Assembly: GCA_963747985.1 (NCBI GenBank)
Contig: CAVVHG010000001.1
Span: forward strand, 682,001 to 746,000
Reading direction: 5' to 3'
Source of the DNA: JACADW01 sp963747985
Lineage (GTDB): Bacteria; Acidobacteriota; UBA6911
DNA: 64,000 bases
Shown here one piece after another: positions 1 to 8,710 of the stretch. Numbering within the stretch: the first letter of the stretch is position 1; the number at the start of each line of letters is the position of its first letter. Made by a program: the position numbers and the translations under genes. The notes beneath the pieces are model-generated. The model did not search any database, was not told where the DNA came from, and saw nothing but the letters and a program-made list of their open reading frames with translations.

Positions 1-1
1 T

Positions 2-286
2 GTCGCCAAGCTGAGAGCTTTTGACCAAACGCAATTGGCGCGGCGTACAAGATCCGTCGTCACGACCACTCCTGAGCGCGAACTCTATGTAACTAGCCCG
101 GAAGATGTCATCCTGTCGAAACTGGAATGGTTTCGCATGGGTGGGGAAGTATCGGATCGCCAATGGCGAGATGTTCTGGGAGTGATGAAGACAAGATCAG
201 ATGCGCTCGACATTGCCTACTTGCGCCATTGGGCAAGTGAACTCAAGGTGAGCGATTTGCTCGAGCGTGCCCTCGAGGAAGTATGA
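2..286 (+). CDS. C-terminal part of a nucleotidyltransferase-like hypothetical protein (5' truncated by window)
   Basis: The reading frame is open from base 2 to a TGA at 284-286 and has no credible start inside the window, so only the last 94 residues are seen. The motif SPEDVILSKLEWFRMGGE followed by a WRDVLG segment and a C-terminal DLLERAL helix matches a family of small bacterial proteins related to AbiEii-type or minimal nucleotidyltransferases. The catalytic N-terminal half is off the window. The next gene, padR, starts about 230 bp downstream and is probably a separate unit. The assignment rests on recognition of the C-terminal motif only; the activity is not shown. Confidence 0.45.
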   Translation, partial: VAKLRAFDQTQLARRTRSVVTTTPERELYVTSPEDVILSKLEWFRMGGEVSDRQWRDVLGVMKTRSDALDIAYLRHWASELKVSDLLERALEEV

Positions 287-385
287 CTCGCCACAGCGAA
301 TATGGTGGCGGGGCGACAAACACCAGGTATCCCTGATTCCTACTCCTGCACTGCATGCCCGAACATCTCCGTGCTTTTGAGGTGG

Positions 386-406
386 GTCCGCGCCGCCGGC
401 GCGGAC
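386..406. repeat. Perfect GC-rich hairpin in the intergenic region before padR
   Basis: Two perfect 9-base arms (GTCCGCGCC and GGCGCGGAC) surround a GCC loop. The hairpin lies about 100 bp after the stop of the upstream gene and has no T-run, so it is a weak candidate for a terminator of that gene. Nothing else is seen in 287-490. Confidence 0.4.
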
Positions 407-494
407 ACGGCGCGCTTCGCCAAAGCGTAAGCACTTCCTCCCCCCAATCGTCCTCGAAATTGTTTGACAAGGGAACTGAGAGCGCCGTAGTGTG

Positions 495-507
495 GTAGAT
501 GATCTAC
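495..507. promoter_or_regulatory. Palindromic candidate PadR operator
   Basis: GTAGAT-G-ATCTAC is a perfect 6+6 dyad with a one-base centre. It sits just before the ATG at 516 and overlaps the alternative GTG at 492, which argues for the ATG as the true start. PadR proteins bind dyads in their own promoters, so autoregulation is the natural reading. No footprint-type evidence exists here. Confidence 0.5.
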
Positions 508-515
508 TAAAGACT

Positions 516-878
516 ATGGCACCCCGTACGAAAGACGCAGATCGGACCGAGTTGCTGCAGGGCCCCCTGGACATGCTGATCCTCAGAACACTGCTGCTGG
601 GTCCGCTGCATGGCCAGGGGATTGCGAACACGATCGAACACACATCGCAAAACGTGCTGCAGATCGATCACGGCTCGCTGTATCCCGCGCTTCAGCGCCT
701 CCAGATGCGCGGGTGGATCACGGCGAAGTGGGGCACATCCGAGACTAACCGCCGCGCCAAGTACTACCGTCTGACACCTGCCGGCAAGCGCCAGCTGCAC
801 GCCGAGATTTCGAAGTGGGAGCGTCTGACTGCGGCAATCGTCCGGATTGTGCGGCCTGCCGAGGGCAAAACGAGCTAG
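516..878 (+). CDS. PadR family transcriptional regulator
   Basis: A 120-residue winged-helix repressor. The conserved core LLQGPLDMLILRTLLLGPLHG begins near residue 14, followed by the recognition region with GSLYPALQRLQ and the wing with YYRLTPAGKRQL, all typical of PadR. The length is that of the short PadR subfamily that accompanies ADOP permeases in acidobacteria. The GTG at 492 would extend the protein by eight residues but overlaps the palindrome at 495-507, so ATG 516 is preferred. The stop lies 27 bp before the ADOP permease gene, and the two are probably co-transcribed. Because that permease is broken, the regulator may now act only on its own promoter or on other loci. Confidence 0.85.
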   Translation: MAPRTKDADRTELLQGPLDMLILRTLLLGPLHGQGIANTIEHTSQNVLQIDHGSLYPALQRLQMRGWITAKWGTSETNRRAKYYRLTPAGKRQLHAEISKWERLTAAIVRIVRPAEGKTS

Positions 879-905
879 CGAACCTGCGCTCGAAGGAAGG
901 TTCCT

Positions 906-3618
906 ATGCGCTGGTGGCATCAGTTCCTCTTCCGTCTCGAGCGCATAGTACACTCCCGTGAAGCGGATCAGGATCTCGAAGAAGAGATCCGCAGCCACAT
1001 CGAGCTCGAGACTCAAGACAACATCGACCGCGGGATGCCGCCCGAGCAAGCAAGGCGTGCTGCGCGCATCAAGTTCGGCAGCGCTGCCCTGGCAAAGGAA
1101 GACAGCCGCGCCGTGTGGGGATTTCTCTGCGCAGAGCAGTTGTGGCAGGATCTGCGTTACGGCGCGCGCATGTTGGCAAAGAGCCCGGGATTCACGACTA
1201 CAGCAGTCGTCTCACTGGCTCTCGGAATCGGGGCGACCACGGCCGTCTTCAGCATCTTTGACACAGTCTTCCTGCGTCCCCTGCCGTATCCCGAACCAGC
1301 TCGCCTGATGGCCATCCCTGAACGGCGTCTCGACATGCCGGAGCCTGACGGCTGGGACTCGCTTCCGCGCCAACCTTTCTGGACTGGAAGAAACAAAGCC
1401 AGAGTTTCGAAGAGATCGCTGAGTATGCAGACGCAAGTCATGTTTTCAGTGGGAGGGAGCGTGCCGAGCAGGTCCTTGTCCGGCATGTAAGCGAGGGATA
1501 TTTTCACATGCTGGGTGCGCGCGCCTGTCAGGGGAGGCTGCTCATTCCAGAAGACTATGCTCAAGGGCAGCCAGCACGCGCCATACTCTCCTATCCGGCC
1601 TGGCAACGGCTCTTCGGTTCGGATCCTTCGATCATCGGCAACACCATCAGAGTGGGTGGAGGACTCCTCCAAGTGATTGGGGTGATGAGTCCTGAGTATC
1701 GACCCGTCGGGGGAGACAAGGTCGACTTCTGGGTCCGCAACTTTGCGTCCAGGAGGGAAACCGCGCATGTGGTGGGTCATCGGACGTCTGAAGCCGGGAA
1801 CCAGCATCGAGAAGGCCCAAGCGGAAATGGATGTCGTCGAGGCTCGCCTGGCCCGGCAATACCCTGAGCAGAAAGGTTACGGGGCTCGCATCCACCACTT
1901 CAGGTATATCATGTATGGCTGGCGAAAGAACCAGTTCCTGAGCCTTCTTTGGCGCGGTGGTCCTGGTGTTGCTGATCGCGTGCATGAACGTGGCGAATCT
2001 GCTCCTGGAGCGGGGGACCTCGCGCGGAAAGGAGATGGCCGTGCGCGCGTCGCTGGGCGCCGGCCGGGCTCGTCTGGTTCGCCAGATGCTGACTGAGAGC
2101 CTGCTGCTTTCCTTCCTGGGTGCGGGATTGGGTCTGTTGCTCGCCTACGCTGGGGTACGATTTGCGGTCTATACCAGTCCGCAGTATGCCATACCGCGGG
2201 CAGACGAGATTTCCATCAACCTGCGCATGCTCGGTTTCACGTTATTGGTCGCGCTGCTGACCGGTTGGTTGTTTGGTTTGTTTCCCGCTCTTCGCGCCTC
2301 AAAGCCCGACTTGACCGAATCTCTGAAGGAGGGGGGACTTGGGCCAGTGGCGCACCTCGGTGGACGAAGGATTCAAAGATGCGCTGGTGATCGGCCAGAT
2401 TGCGTTGTCACTGGTGCTGCTGGTCGGCGCCGGGCTCATGATTCACAGTGCTCTGGCGCCAATTGCGTGCAGGCCCTGGTTTCAACACAGATCATTTGGC
2501 GCAGATCAGCGATTCAGTTGAGCCGGGGCGACTACCGGAAATCTGGGTAACGGTAGCGCGTTCATGCAGATTGAAGCCGAAGGCAGCGTTGACCATCAGG
2601 GAAATCACGGAGCGTCTGAGGGCACTCCCGGGCGTGCAGGCAGTCAGTGTGACAGGGTCGGGAGCTTTCTCCAGCTGCAACACGCGGCCGATGAGTGCCG
2701 AAGGCCCGCCGCAGCGTCAGGACATCGGGCAAGCGCCGTGCTACGAGCCCGTCAGTCCGGGCTACTTCGGGATGCTCGGGATTCCGGTGCTCAAGGGACG
2801 GGTTTTCACCGACCAGGACTGCGGCGGTTCCCCGCCGATCGCCATCATCAGTCAAAGTGCCGCGCAGCGCTTCTTCCCCGGCCAGGACCCGATCGGGAAA
2901 ATGATCTACCTCGGCATCTGGGAAAGCGACGAATTCGAGCGGCGCCAAGTGGTGGGAGTAGTGGCAGACGTTCGGTGGACTGTGAACGAGCCAACCCATT
3001 CCGCTTTGTATTACCCCTACCCACAACTGCCTGCAAAATTCCACTGGCGGTCCGCTGAAGAGCAGCTGTTACTTACGTTCTTGGTTCGGAGTGCGACCGA
3101 TCCGGCCCCCCTGGTTCGCGTCATGGCTCGGGTAGTGCCGGAGGTGGCCAGGGACGTTTTGATATCGGCGGCTGAGACGGTCGATCACACCCGTTGGTCC
3201 AAATCGCAAGATTCGCGTTTCATCACTTGGCTGTTTGTTGCGTTTGCCGGAACTGCTCTGGCGTTGGCGGCAGTCGGGGTGTTTGGGGTGATGTCTTATG
3301 ACGTAACCCGGCGTACACATGAGATCGGGATACGGATGGCGATAGGCGCTCATCCCGGGGATGTACTCCGCCTTATCCTGCGGACCGGCATCCGCATGAC
3401 GTTGATCGGCTTGGCAATCGGGCTTGCCGCGCGCTGGGACTGGCGCGGTTCCTGCAGAGCCGGCTTGTCGATCTCCGGCTCAACGAGGTCAAACCGACGG
3501 ACCCGGCCACTTTGGCGGTCGTGCCCTATTCCTTGCCCTCGTCGCCCTGCTTGCCTGTTACATCCCAGCCCGCCGCGCCGCGCGGATGAATCCCCTCACG
3601 TCCCTGAGGTATGAGTGA
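906..3618 (+). pseudogene. ADOP-type MacB/FtsX ABC transporter permease, multiply frameshifted
   Basis: The starting frame encodes the ADOP N-terminal domain (RRAARIKFG) and then the MacB-like core: LWQDLRYGARMLAKSPGFT, the first membrane segment with LALGIGATTAVFS, periplasmic MacB_PCD stretches, VLVLLIACMNVANLLLERG and the FtsX segments. The end reads YIPARRAARMNPLTSLRYE, the usual ADOP terminus. The frame changes near 1375, 1745, 1945, 2350, 2455 and 3425, so at least six indels are needed to rebuild about 900 residues. At 1375 the restored frame (FLDWKKQSQSF) needs removal of one C. The kinase immediately downstream is intact, which favours real decay over uniform sequencing error, but error cannot be excluded. 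The family exports unknown substrates with a partner ATPase. Confidence 0.8.
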
Positions 3619-3677
3619 GAAAGCTGAAGGCGAGAAGGAATCGAGAATTCTGGCCCGATCCTCTTGAACAGCCCGTC

Positions 3678-3732
3678 CACACCAATTTCACACAATATCC
3701 GCACAGCATGCCGATACAGCGGGCGTTAGAAT
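3678..3732 (+). promoter_or_regulatory. Candidate regulator-binding repeats and promoter of sensor kinase 1
   Basis: Three half-sites begin at 3678 (CACACC), 3689 (CACACA) and 3700 (CGCACA), exactly 11 bp apart. A TAGAAT -10-like box lies at 3727-3732, nine bases before the ATG at 3742, so the transcript would be almost leaderless. The spacing of the half-sites to the -10 (49, 38, 27) has the same helical phase as at the other module promoters. The functional role is inferred. Confidence 0.5.
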
Positions 3733-3741
3733 GGGACCACT

Positions 3742-5649
3742 ATGCCGTTTCGGTCCTGGTTTCAGGCTCCGCGCCGGGTGCTGGTCCTGTTTGTAACCAT
3801 CACCCTGGTTCCGGCGGCGGCTCTGGGCTGCCTGGGATGGTGGACGTTGAAGCAGAACCGGGCGCTCGATAAGCAGCGCGACGTGGAGGGGCTGGAACTG
3901 CTGGCCGATCGCGTTTCCGGGGCTCTCGATCGGGCCTTCGCCGATCTTCAGGGACGTCTCGATTCTCCGGCCACCACTCTCCCCGAAGATACGATTCTGC
4001 TGAGCGCCGGCCCTGAGGATCTGGAAGTCACACCGGCGGGCCGGCTCGTGTACTATCCCGTGGCTCCCGCCGGAGTGGAACCTCCTTCGGCTCGCTTTGC
4101 CGCCGCGGACGAGCTGGAACTACGGCGCCAGGATCCGGCCGCAGCCATTGCCCTGCTGCGCAAACAAGTCGAGAACGCCGACGCGTCCGTTCGCGCCGGC
4201 GCGCTGTTGCGCCTGGGACGCAATGAGAAGAAGCTTGGGCATCAGGCGGAGGCTCTGGCGGCCTACTCAGAACTCGAGAGACTGGGGCAGGTGAGAGTCG
4301 AAGGACTGCCGGCCGAGATGGCTGCACGCGAGGCGCGGTGTAGGCTTTACGAGCAAGCGGGCCGGGAAAAGGAACTGGCGGCCGAGGCGGCGGCATTGCA
4401 CGCCGGGTTGCGAGCAGGCCGCTGGCACATCGCGCGCGCCACATGGCAGTTTCATGTCGAGGAGGCCACCCGCTGGATGTCTCCGCCAGAACCGGCGCCC
4501 GTAGACGTGGATCAACTGGCTCTTGCGGCGGCGGCGGAGTGGGTCTATCAGCGGTGGCAAGCAGACCCCAATTCGTCGGGCCGCCAGTTTCTGACTCTGG
4601 AAGGCCGGCCCGTCATGGTGGTCTGGATGGCCACTGCTGCCAAACTCCGCGCGGCCGCGACCGGCCCGCGCGCAGTTAATGCGGCGCTCAACACTGTGGT
4701 ACGTGACCCCGGTGTATCCATAGCCTTATCCGACGCCGCAGGCCTGCCGGTGCTTGGCCGCCCACCAATTCATCCCAGAGTGCAGGTGGTGCGAGTGGCC
4801 GGGGTTTCCGGCCTGCCCTGGACTCTGTACGTCGCCCGCACAGACCCGGCTTCGCCGTCCGCCCAGAGCCGGTTTCTGGTGGCTGGCGGTGCGATGCTGG
4901 CACTCCTGCTGGTTGGCGGCGGCTACTTCGTCTTTCGGGCGATGGCCCGGGAGATGGCAGTGGCGCAACTGCAATCGGATTTCGTTTCGGCGGTCTCACA
5001 CGAATTCCGCAGCCCGCTCACCTCGATCCGCCAACTCTCCCATCTGTTGGCCTCGGGCAGAGTTCCCGATGACGAGCAGCGCGGCCGTGTCTATGGTGCG
5101 CTGGTGAGGGAGAGTGAACGGCTGCACACCCTGGTTGAGGCTCTGCTGGATTTCGGACGCATGGAGGCGGGCAGCCTGCGTTATCGTCTGGCGGTGCTCG
5201 ACCCGGTGTCGCTGGTAACCGAAGTGACCGAAGCATTCCGGCTGAATCCTGCGGCGCTCGGCTACGACATCCAGTTGCGCGCCGAGCCGGGCCTGCCGCG
5301 CGTCGCAGCAGACCGGGAAGCGCTCAGCCGCGCTCTCTGGAACCTGCTGGACAACGCGGTCAAGTACTCGCCCGAGAACAAGGACATCGTGACCGAAGTG
5401 GCCGGCGAGGACTCCGGTGTGGTCATTCGAGTGCTGGACCGCGGCATGGGCATCCCCGGCTCCCAACACAGGGAGATCTTCAAGAAGTTTGTCCGCGGCA
5501 ACCCGGCCTCGGCGGTCAAAGGAACCGGAATCGGCCTGGCGATGGTGGCGCACATCGTACGCGGCCACGGAGGAAGGATTCTGCTCGATAGCGAACCAGG
5601 AAAAGGGAGCACGTTTACCATATGGCTGCCCGCGGAGAGACGCCCATGA
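3742..5649 (+). CDS. Membrane sensor histidine kinase with TPR-like extracytoplasmic domain (module 1)
   Basis: A 635-residue kinase. Residues about 8-31 form the first membrane segment and about 375-400 the second. The roughly 340-residue region between them is extracytoplasmic and holds TPR-like helical pairs (VRAGALLRLGRNEKKLG, AEALAAYSELERLG). The cytoplasmic part has HisKA with phospho-accepting His420 in VSHEFRSPLTSIRQ, then HATPase_c with N534 in LWNLLDNAVKYS and the G boxes DRGMGIPG and GTGIGLAMV. The gene overlaps the response regulator by four bases (ATGA), so the two are translationally coupled. It is a close paralogue of the kinase at 30136 and more distant from that at 25231. A periplasmic TPR sensor is unusual for histidine kinases. 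The ligand is unknown; the neighbouring propeller protein is a candidate partner. Confidence 0.9.
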   Translation: MPFRSWFQAPRRVLVLFVTITLVPAAALGCLGWWTLKQNRALDKQRDVEGLELLADRVSGALDRAFADLQGRLDSPATTLPEDTILLSAGPEDLEVTPAGRLVYYPVAPAGVEPPSARFAAADELELRRQDPAAAIALLRKQVENADASVRAGALLRLGRNEKKLGHQAEALAAYSELERLGQVRVEGLPAEMAAREARCRLYEQAGREKELAAEAAALHAGLRAGRWHIARATWQFHVEEATRWMSPPEPAPVDVDQLALAAAAEWVYQRWQADPNSSGRQFLTLEGRPVMVVWMATAAKLRAAATGPRAVNAALNTVVRDPGVSIALSDAAGLPVLGRPPIHPRVQVVRVAGVSGLPWTLYVARTDPASPSAQSRFLVAGGAMLALLLVGGGYFVFRAMAREMAVAQLQSDFVSAVSHEFRSPLTSIRQLSHLLASGRVPDDEQRGRVYGALVRESERLHTLVEALLDFGRMEAGSLRYRLAVLDPVSLVTEVTEAFRLNPAALGYDIQLRAEPGLPRVAADREALSRALWNLLDNAVKYSPENKDIVTEVAGEDSGVVIRVLDRGMGIPGSQHREIFKKFVRGNPASAVKGTGIGLAMVAHIVRGHGGRILLDSEPGKGSTFTIWLPAERRP

Positions 5650-6320
5650 AACGCATCCTCGTGGTGGAAGACGAGCCCAGCATCGCTCTTGGCCTGGAGA
5701 TCGATCTTCGGACGGAAGGCTATCATCCCGAATTAGTGGCCGACGGAATCGAGGCTGCCAGGCGCGCCCGCGAGGAATCCTTTGACCTGATTCTGCTCGA
5801 CGTGATGCTGCCGGGCAAGGATGGCTTCGAGGTGTGCCGCGAACTGCGCCGAGCCGGCGTCGCCACTCCGATCATCCTCCTCACCGCGAAGACCCACGAC
5901 GCGGAGAAAATCATCGGACTCGAGCTCGGCGCCGACGACTACGTGACGAAGCCGTTCAATCCGATGGAACTCCGCGCGCGGATCAAGGCCGTGCTGCGAC
6001 GCTCGCCGTCGGGCACGCCGGAGGTTTACCAATTCGGGGATACCGAGGTGGACTTTGCCCGCTGTGAATTGCGCAGGGCGGGACAGGTGGTGGAGATCAC
6101 GCCGATCGAGTTCAAGCTGCTGAGCCTCTTTGTTCGCAGCCGCGGACGCACCCTCAGCCGCGATCACATCCTGGATGCGGTCTGGGGACCCGGAACCTTC
6201 GTCAACCCGCGCGCGGTGGACAACCACATCGTCGGCCTGCGGCGCAAGATCGAGCCGGAGCCTGACGCCCCGCACTACCTGGTGAACGTCCGGGGCATGG
6301 GATACCGCTTCGATGGATAG
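5646..6320 (+). CDS. OmpR/PhoB-family response regulator (module 1)
   Basis: A 224-residue regulator. The receiver domain has the acidic pair E8/D9, phospho-acceptor D52 in LILLDVMLPGKDG and the TKPF lysine. The C-terminal Trans_reg_C winged helix shows ITPIEFKLL, an AVDNHIVGLRRKIE recognition helix and GMGYRFDG. ATG 5646 is chosen over an in-frame ATG at 5622 because the latter lies inside the kinase gene and would add residues before the canonical MKRILVVEDE start; 5646 also gives the common ATGA overlap. It is likely activated by the preceding kinase and probably binds the 11-bp direct repeats upstream of 3742 and 6393. Confidence 0.93.
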   Translation: MKRILVVEDEPSIALGLEIDLRTEGYHPELVADGIEAARRAREESFDLILLDVMLPGKDGFEVCRELRRAGVATPIILLTAKTHDAEKIIGLELGADDYVTKPFNPMELRARIKAVLRRSPSGTPEVYQFGDTEVDFARCELRRAGQVVEITPIEFKLLSLFVRSRGRTLSRDHILDAVWGPGTFVNPRAVDNHIVGLRRKIEPEPDAPHYLVNVRGMGYRFDG

Positions 6321-6334
6321 ATCGTGCGCAATTC

Positions 6335-6377
6335 GTACACGTCCCCGGACGATAGCCGGACATTCAGCCGCTAAGCT
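6335..6377 (+). promoter_or_regulatory. Candidate regulator-binding repeats and promoter of propeller gene 1
   Basis: Half-sites begin at 6335 (GTACAC), 6346 (CGGACG) and 6357 (CGGACA), 11 bp apart. A weak -10-like TAAGCT is at 6372-6377. The region can be aligned over about 50 bp with the one before the third propeller gene (32862-32904), with shared GGACA, GCTAA and CTGTTC blocks and identical offsets of 37, 26 and 15 to the -10. Binding by the adjacent regulator is inferred. Confidence 0.5.
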
Positions 6378-6392
6378 GTTCATAGGGAGGAT

Positions 6393-8426
6393 ATGAACAT
6401 GCCGATGCGTCGAACAATCCTGATTTCATTCGTGATGGTGGGCCTGGTGGCGGTTCCCATCGTCTTGAGCCAAAAGACCAGTCAGGCCGAGTTGCGATTC
6501 CAGGAGGCCCATCGCAAGGAGACCATCGACGGCGACCTGAAGTCCGCCATCGATCTATACCGTCGCACCATCGAGGAAGCGGGCAGCAACCGCGCGATCG
6601 CCGCCCAGGCCCTGGTCCGCATGGGCCAGTGTTATGAGAAGCTGGGTGACACGGAAGCCCGCAAGGCCTACGAGCGCGTGGTGCGCGAGTTTGGCGACCA
6701 GATGGCCTCCGCGGAAGCGGCTCGTGCCCGACTGGCCATTCTGGGAGGGGCAGGTAAGGAGCCGCGGGCGCGCCGGATCCTGGCCGACGCATCCGGAGTC
6801 AGTGGGACTCTGTTCCCGGGTGGCAAGTACATTAGCCGTACAGACCCCAAGACTGGTGATGTACTCCATTTCGAAATCGCCACCGGAGAGACAAAGCGAA
6901 TCACCAATCGAGGGACATGGACTGAATCTGGCGAGCCGGCCGATGCCGACGAGGCTTTCTCGCGCGACGGAAAGCAAATCGCATACTCATGGCAGGCCAA
7001 GGACGGCAGCTACCAGCTGCGCGTGAGAAATCTCGACGGTTCAGGCGTTCGTACCGTTTTCAGCGACAAGGAATATGTCCTGATCGAGCCCCTGGACTGG
7101 GCGCCCGACGGGCAGGCTATCCTGGCGTTTCGTACGCGGGACACCACGGAACTGGCACTTTTCCCGACAACGGGGGGCGAGGTTCGTGTCCTGAAGGGCC
7201 TCATTTCAGCCTGGCCTGCCTGGCCGCACAGGGCCGCCTTTTCGGCAGACGGGCGATACGTCGCATTGAGTTGCCCGAGCGGAGACGCCGCGCCCCGCGG
7301 CGAGCTGTTTCTGATGACCGCGGACGGCCGAAATCAGAGCGTCGTCGCCGGGCACCCTGCTGAGGATGAGTTGCTTGGCTGGACGCCGGATGGGAGGTCG
7401 CTCCTCTTTCTGAGCGACCGTTCGGGAACATGGGACATCTGGAGTGTCCGCGTTTCTGAAGGAAAGCAACAAGGAGAAGCGGAACTGCTTCGGAAGGACT
7501 TCGGTGGTGGAGAAGTTCTGGGCTTCGCTCCGGACGGTTCCTGTTACTACCGGACGACCTTGAATGTGGGCCACCTCTACACGGGGGAGGTAGACCTCAC
7601 GACCGGCAGGGTTTTGGCGCCTCCAGTCCGCGTTCCGACGCGGTACCTCGGCTTCATCGATCAGACGCGCTGGTCACCTGACGGCAAGAGCCTCCTATAC
7701 GTCTCTCAGCGGGGCCCTATCGGCCCCCAATTCAACATCCTCACTATCCGGTCCGCTACCACTGGTGAAGAGCGGTTCCTGACGCCGCGTCTGCGTTTCA
7801 TCAATCAGACCTCCTGGGCGCCGGATAGCCGTTCCATCCTCGCCGGGGGCATTGCAGCGCTGGAGGACGGGATCTTCCGGATGGACGCTGAATCGGGCGA
7901 TGCCACCAGATTGGTCGGCGGTGACCGGTTCGTCCCGCGGCTTTGCCCGGACGGGAAGACGCTCTTGTTTGTGGGCAATGGGCCGGTGCTCATGCGACGG
8001 AACCTCGATACAGGCGAGGAACTCGAACTCGCCAAGGGAGCCTGGTTCTATGACGTTTCACCGAACGGCCGGGAAGTATCGTTCTCTGCGAAAGGATCGG
8101 TGCAAATCACCTCCATCAGCGGAGGCGAGCCGCGCGAGGTGTTCAGGACTTCGGCTGAGCAATGCCGTCCGCGGTGGACCGCGGACAGCCGCTCGGTGAT
8201 CGTCGAGGTGCACGGGAAGGGGAACGCCGAGATCTGGGAGGTCTCGGCTCAGGGTGGCACACCGCGGAAACTCGAAATTTCTGTCCCAGGGCTGGAATCC
8301 TTCACGCTTCATCCCGATAATCGCCGCTTCGCGTTCGCCGTCAATGAACCTGCAAAGAGCGAACTTTGGGTGTTGGAGAACTTCCTCGCGGCCAAGGAGA
8401 GCAAGACAGTCGCAGTAGCAAAATAG
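6393..8426 (+). CDS. Secreted TPR + PD40/TolB-like beta-propeller protein (module 1)
   Basis: A 677-residue protein with a signal peptide (MRRTILISFVMVGLVAVPIV) followed by a TPR-like region at about residues 30-120 (AQALVRMGQCYEKLGDTEAR). The rest is a PD40/TolB-type propeller with repeated blades of the form WAPDGQAIL, WTPDGRSLLFLS and WSPDGKSLLYVS. A GGGAGG ribosome site at 6385-6390 supports the ATG at 6393. The gene lies 72 bp after the response regulator behind its own candidate promoter. Paralogues follow the other two kinase/regulator pairs in the window. PD40 domains usually mediate protein binding in the periplasm or at the surface; no peptidase domain is attached here. A role as accessory sensor or output of the two-component system is inference. 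Confidence 0.85.
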   Translation: MNMPMRRTILISFVMVGLVAVPIVLSQKTSQAELRFQEAHRKETIDGDLKSAIDLYRRTIEEAGSNRAIAAQALVRMGQCYEKLGDTEARKAYERVVREFGDQMASAEAARARLAILGGAGKEPRARRILADASGVSGTLFPGGKYISRTDPKTGDVLHFEIATGETKRITNRGTWTESGEPADADEAFSRDGKQIAYSWQAKDGSYQLRVRNLDGSGVRTVFSDKEYVLIEPLDWAPDGQAILAFRTRDTTELALFPTTGGEVRVLKGLISAWPAWPHRAAFSADGRYVALSCPSGDAAPRGELFLMTADGRNQSVVAGHPAEDELLGWTPDGRSLLFLSDRSGTWDIWSVRVSEGKQQGEAELLRKDFGGGEVLGFAPDGSCYYRTTLNVGHLYTGEVDLTTGRVLAPPVRVPTRYLGFIDQTRWSPDGKSLLYVSQRGPIGPQFNILTIRSATTGEERFLTPRLRFINQTSWAPDSRSILAGGIAALEDGIFRMDAESGDATRLVGGDRFVPRLCPDGKTLLFVGNGPVLMRRNLDTGEELELAKGAWFYDVSPNGREVSFSAKGSVQITSISGGEPREVFRTSAEQCRPRWTADSRSVIVEVHGKGNAEIWEVSAQGGTPRKLEISVPGLESFTLHPDNRRFAFAVNEPAKSELWVLENFLAAKESKTVAVAK

Positions 8427-8439
8427 GGTCGTACGGCCA

Positions 8440-8655
8440 CACGGCCTGGCGATTTCGGATTTCCTTGATAGGCACCGGATCTCCTACACCAACCTGGCAG
8501 GCGGGACTTCTGCCATCGAGAAGATCTTTGCTTCCGACCGGCTGTTTGTGCCTTTGTCCATCCTGCTGGACGACCGTGGCACGGTGCTCGAGGTGATGCC
8601 GGGTTGGTCAACGGAGACACATCGCAAGTTCATTTCGCTCGCCGGTGGGCAATGA
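8440..8655 (+). pseudogene. Remnant of a TlpA/thioredoxin-like protein (C-terminal fragment)
   Basis: One frame, with no start codon, runs to TGA at 8653-8655 and reads FLDRHRISYTNLAGG, then IFASDRLFVPLSILLDDRG and GWSTETHRKFISLAG. This resembles the last third of TlpA-like disulfide reductases, in which a VP-x-S/T segment and a DxRG turn precede the last strand. The active-site CxxC half is missing. The fragment sits between the propeller gene and the tandem array and is probably a deletion remnant. The family call rests on motif recognition only. Confidence 0.5.
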
Positions 8656-8710
8656 GTGAGGGCTACGAGACTGGTGACGCGTGACAGGCGGCCTGCGCTG
8701 CGAGGACGCT

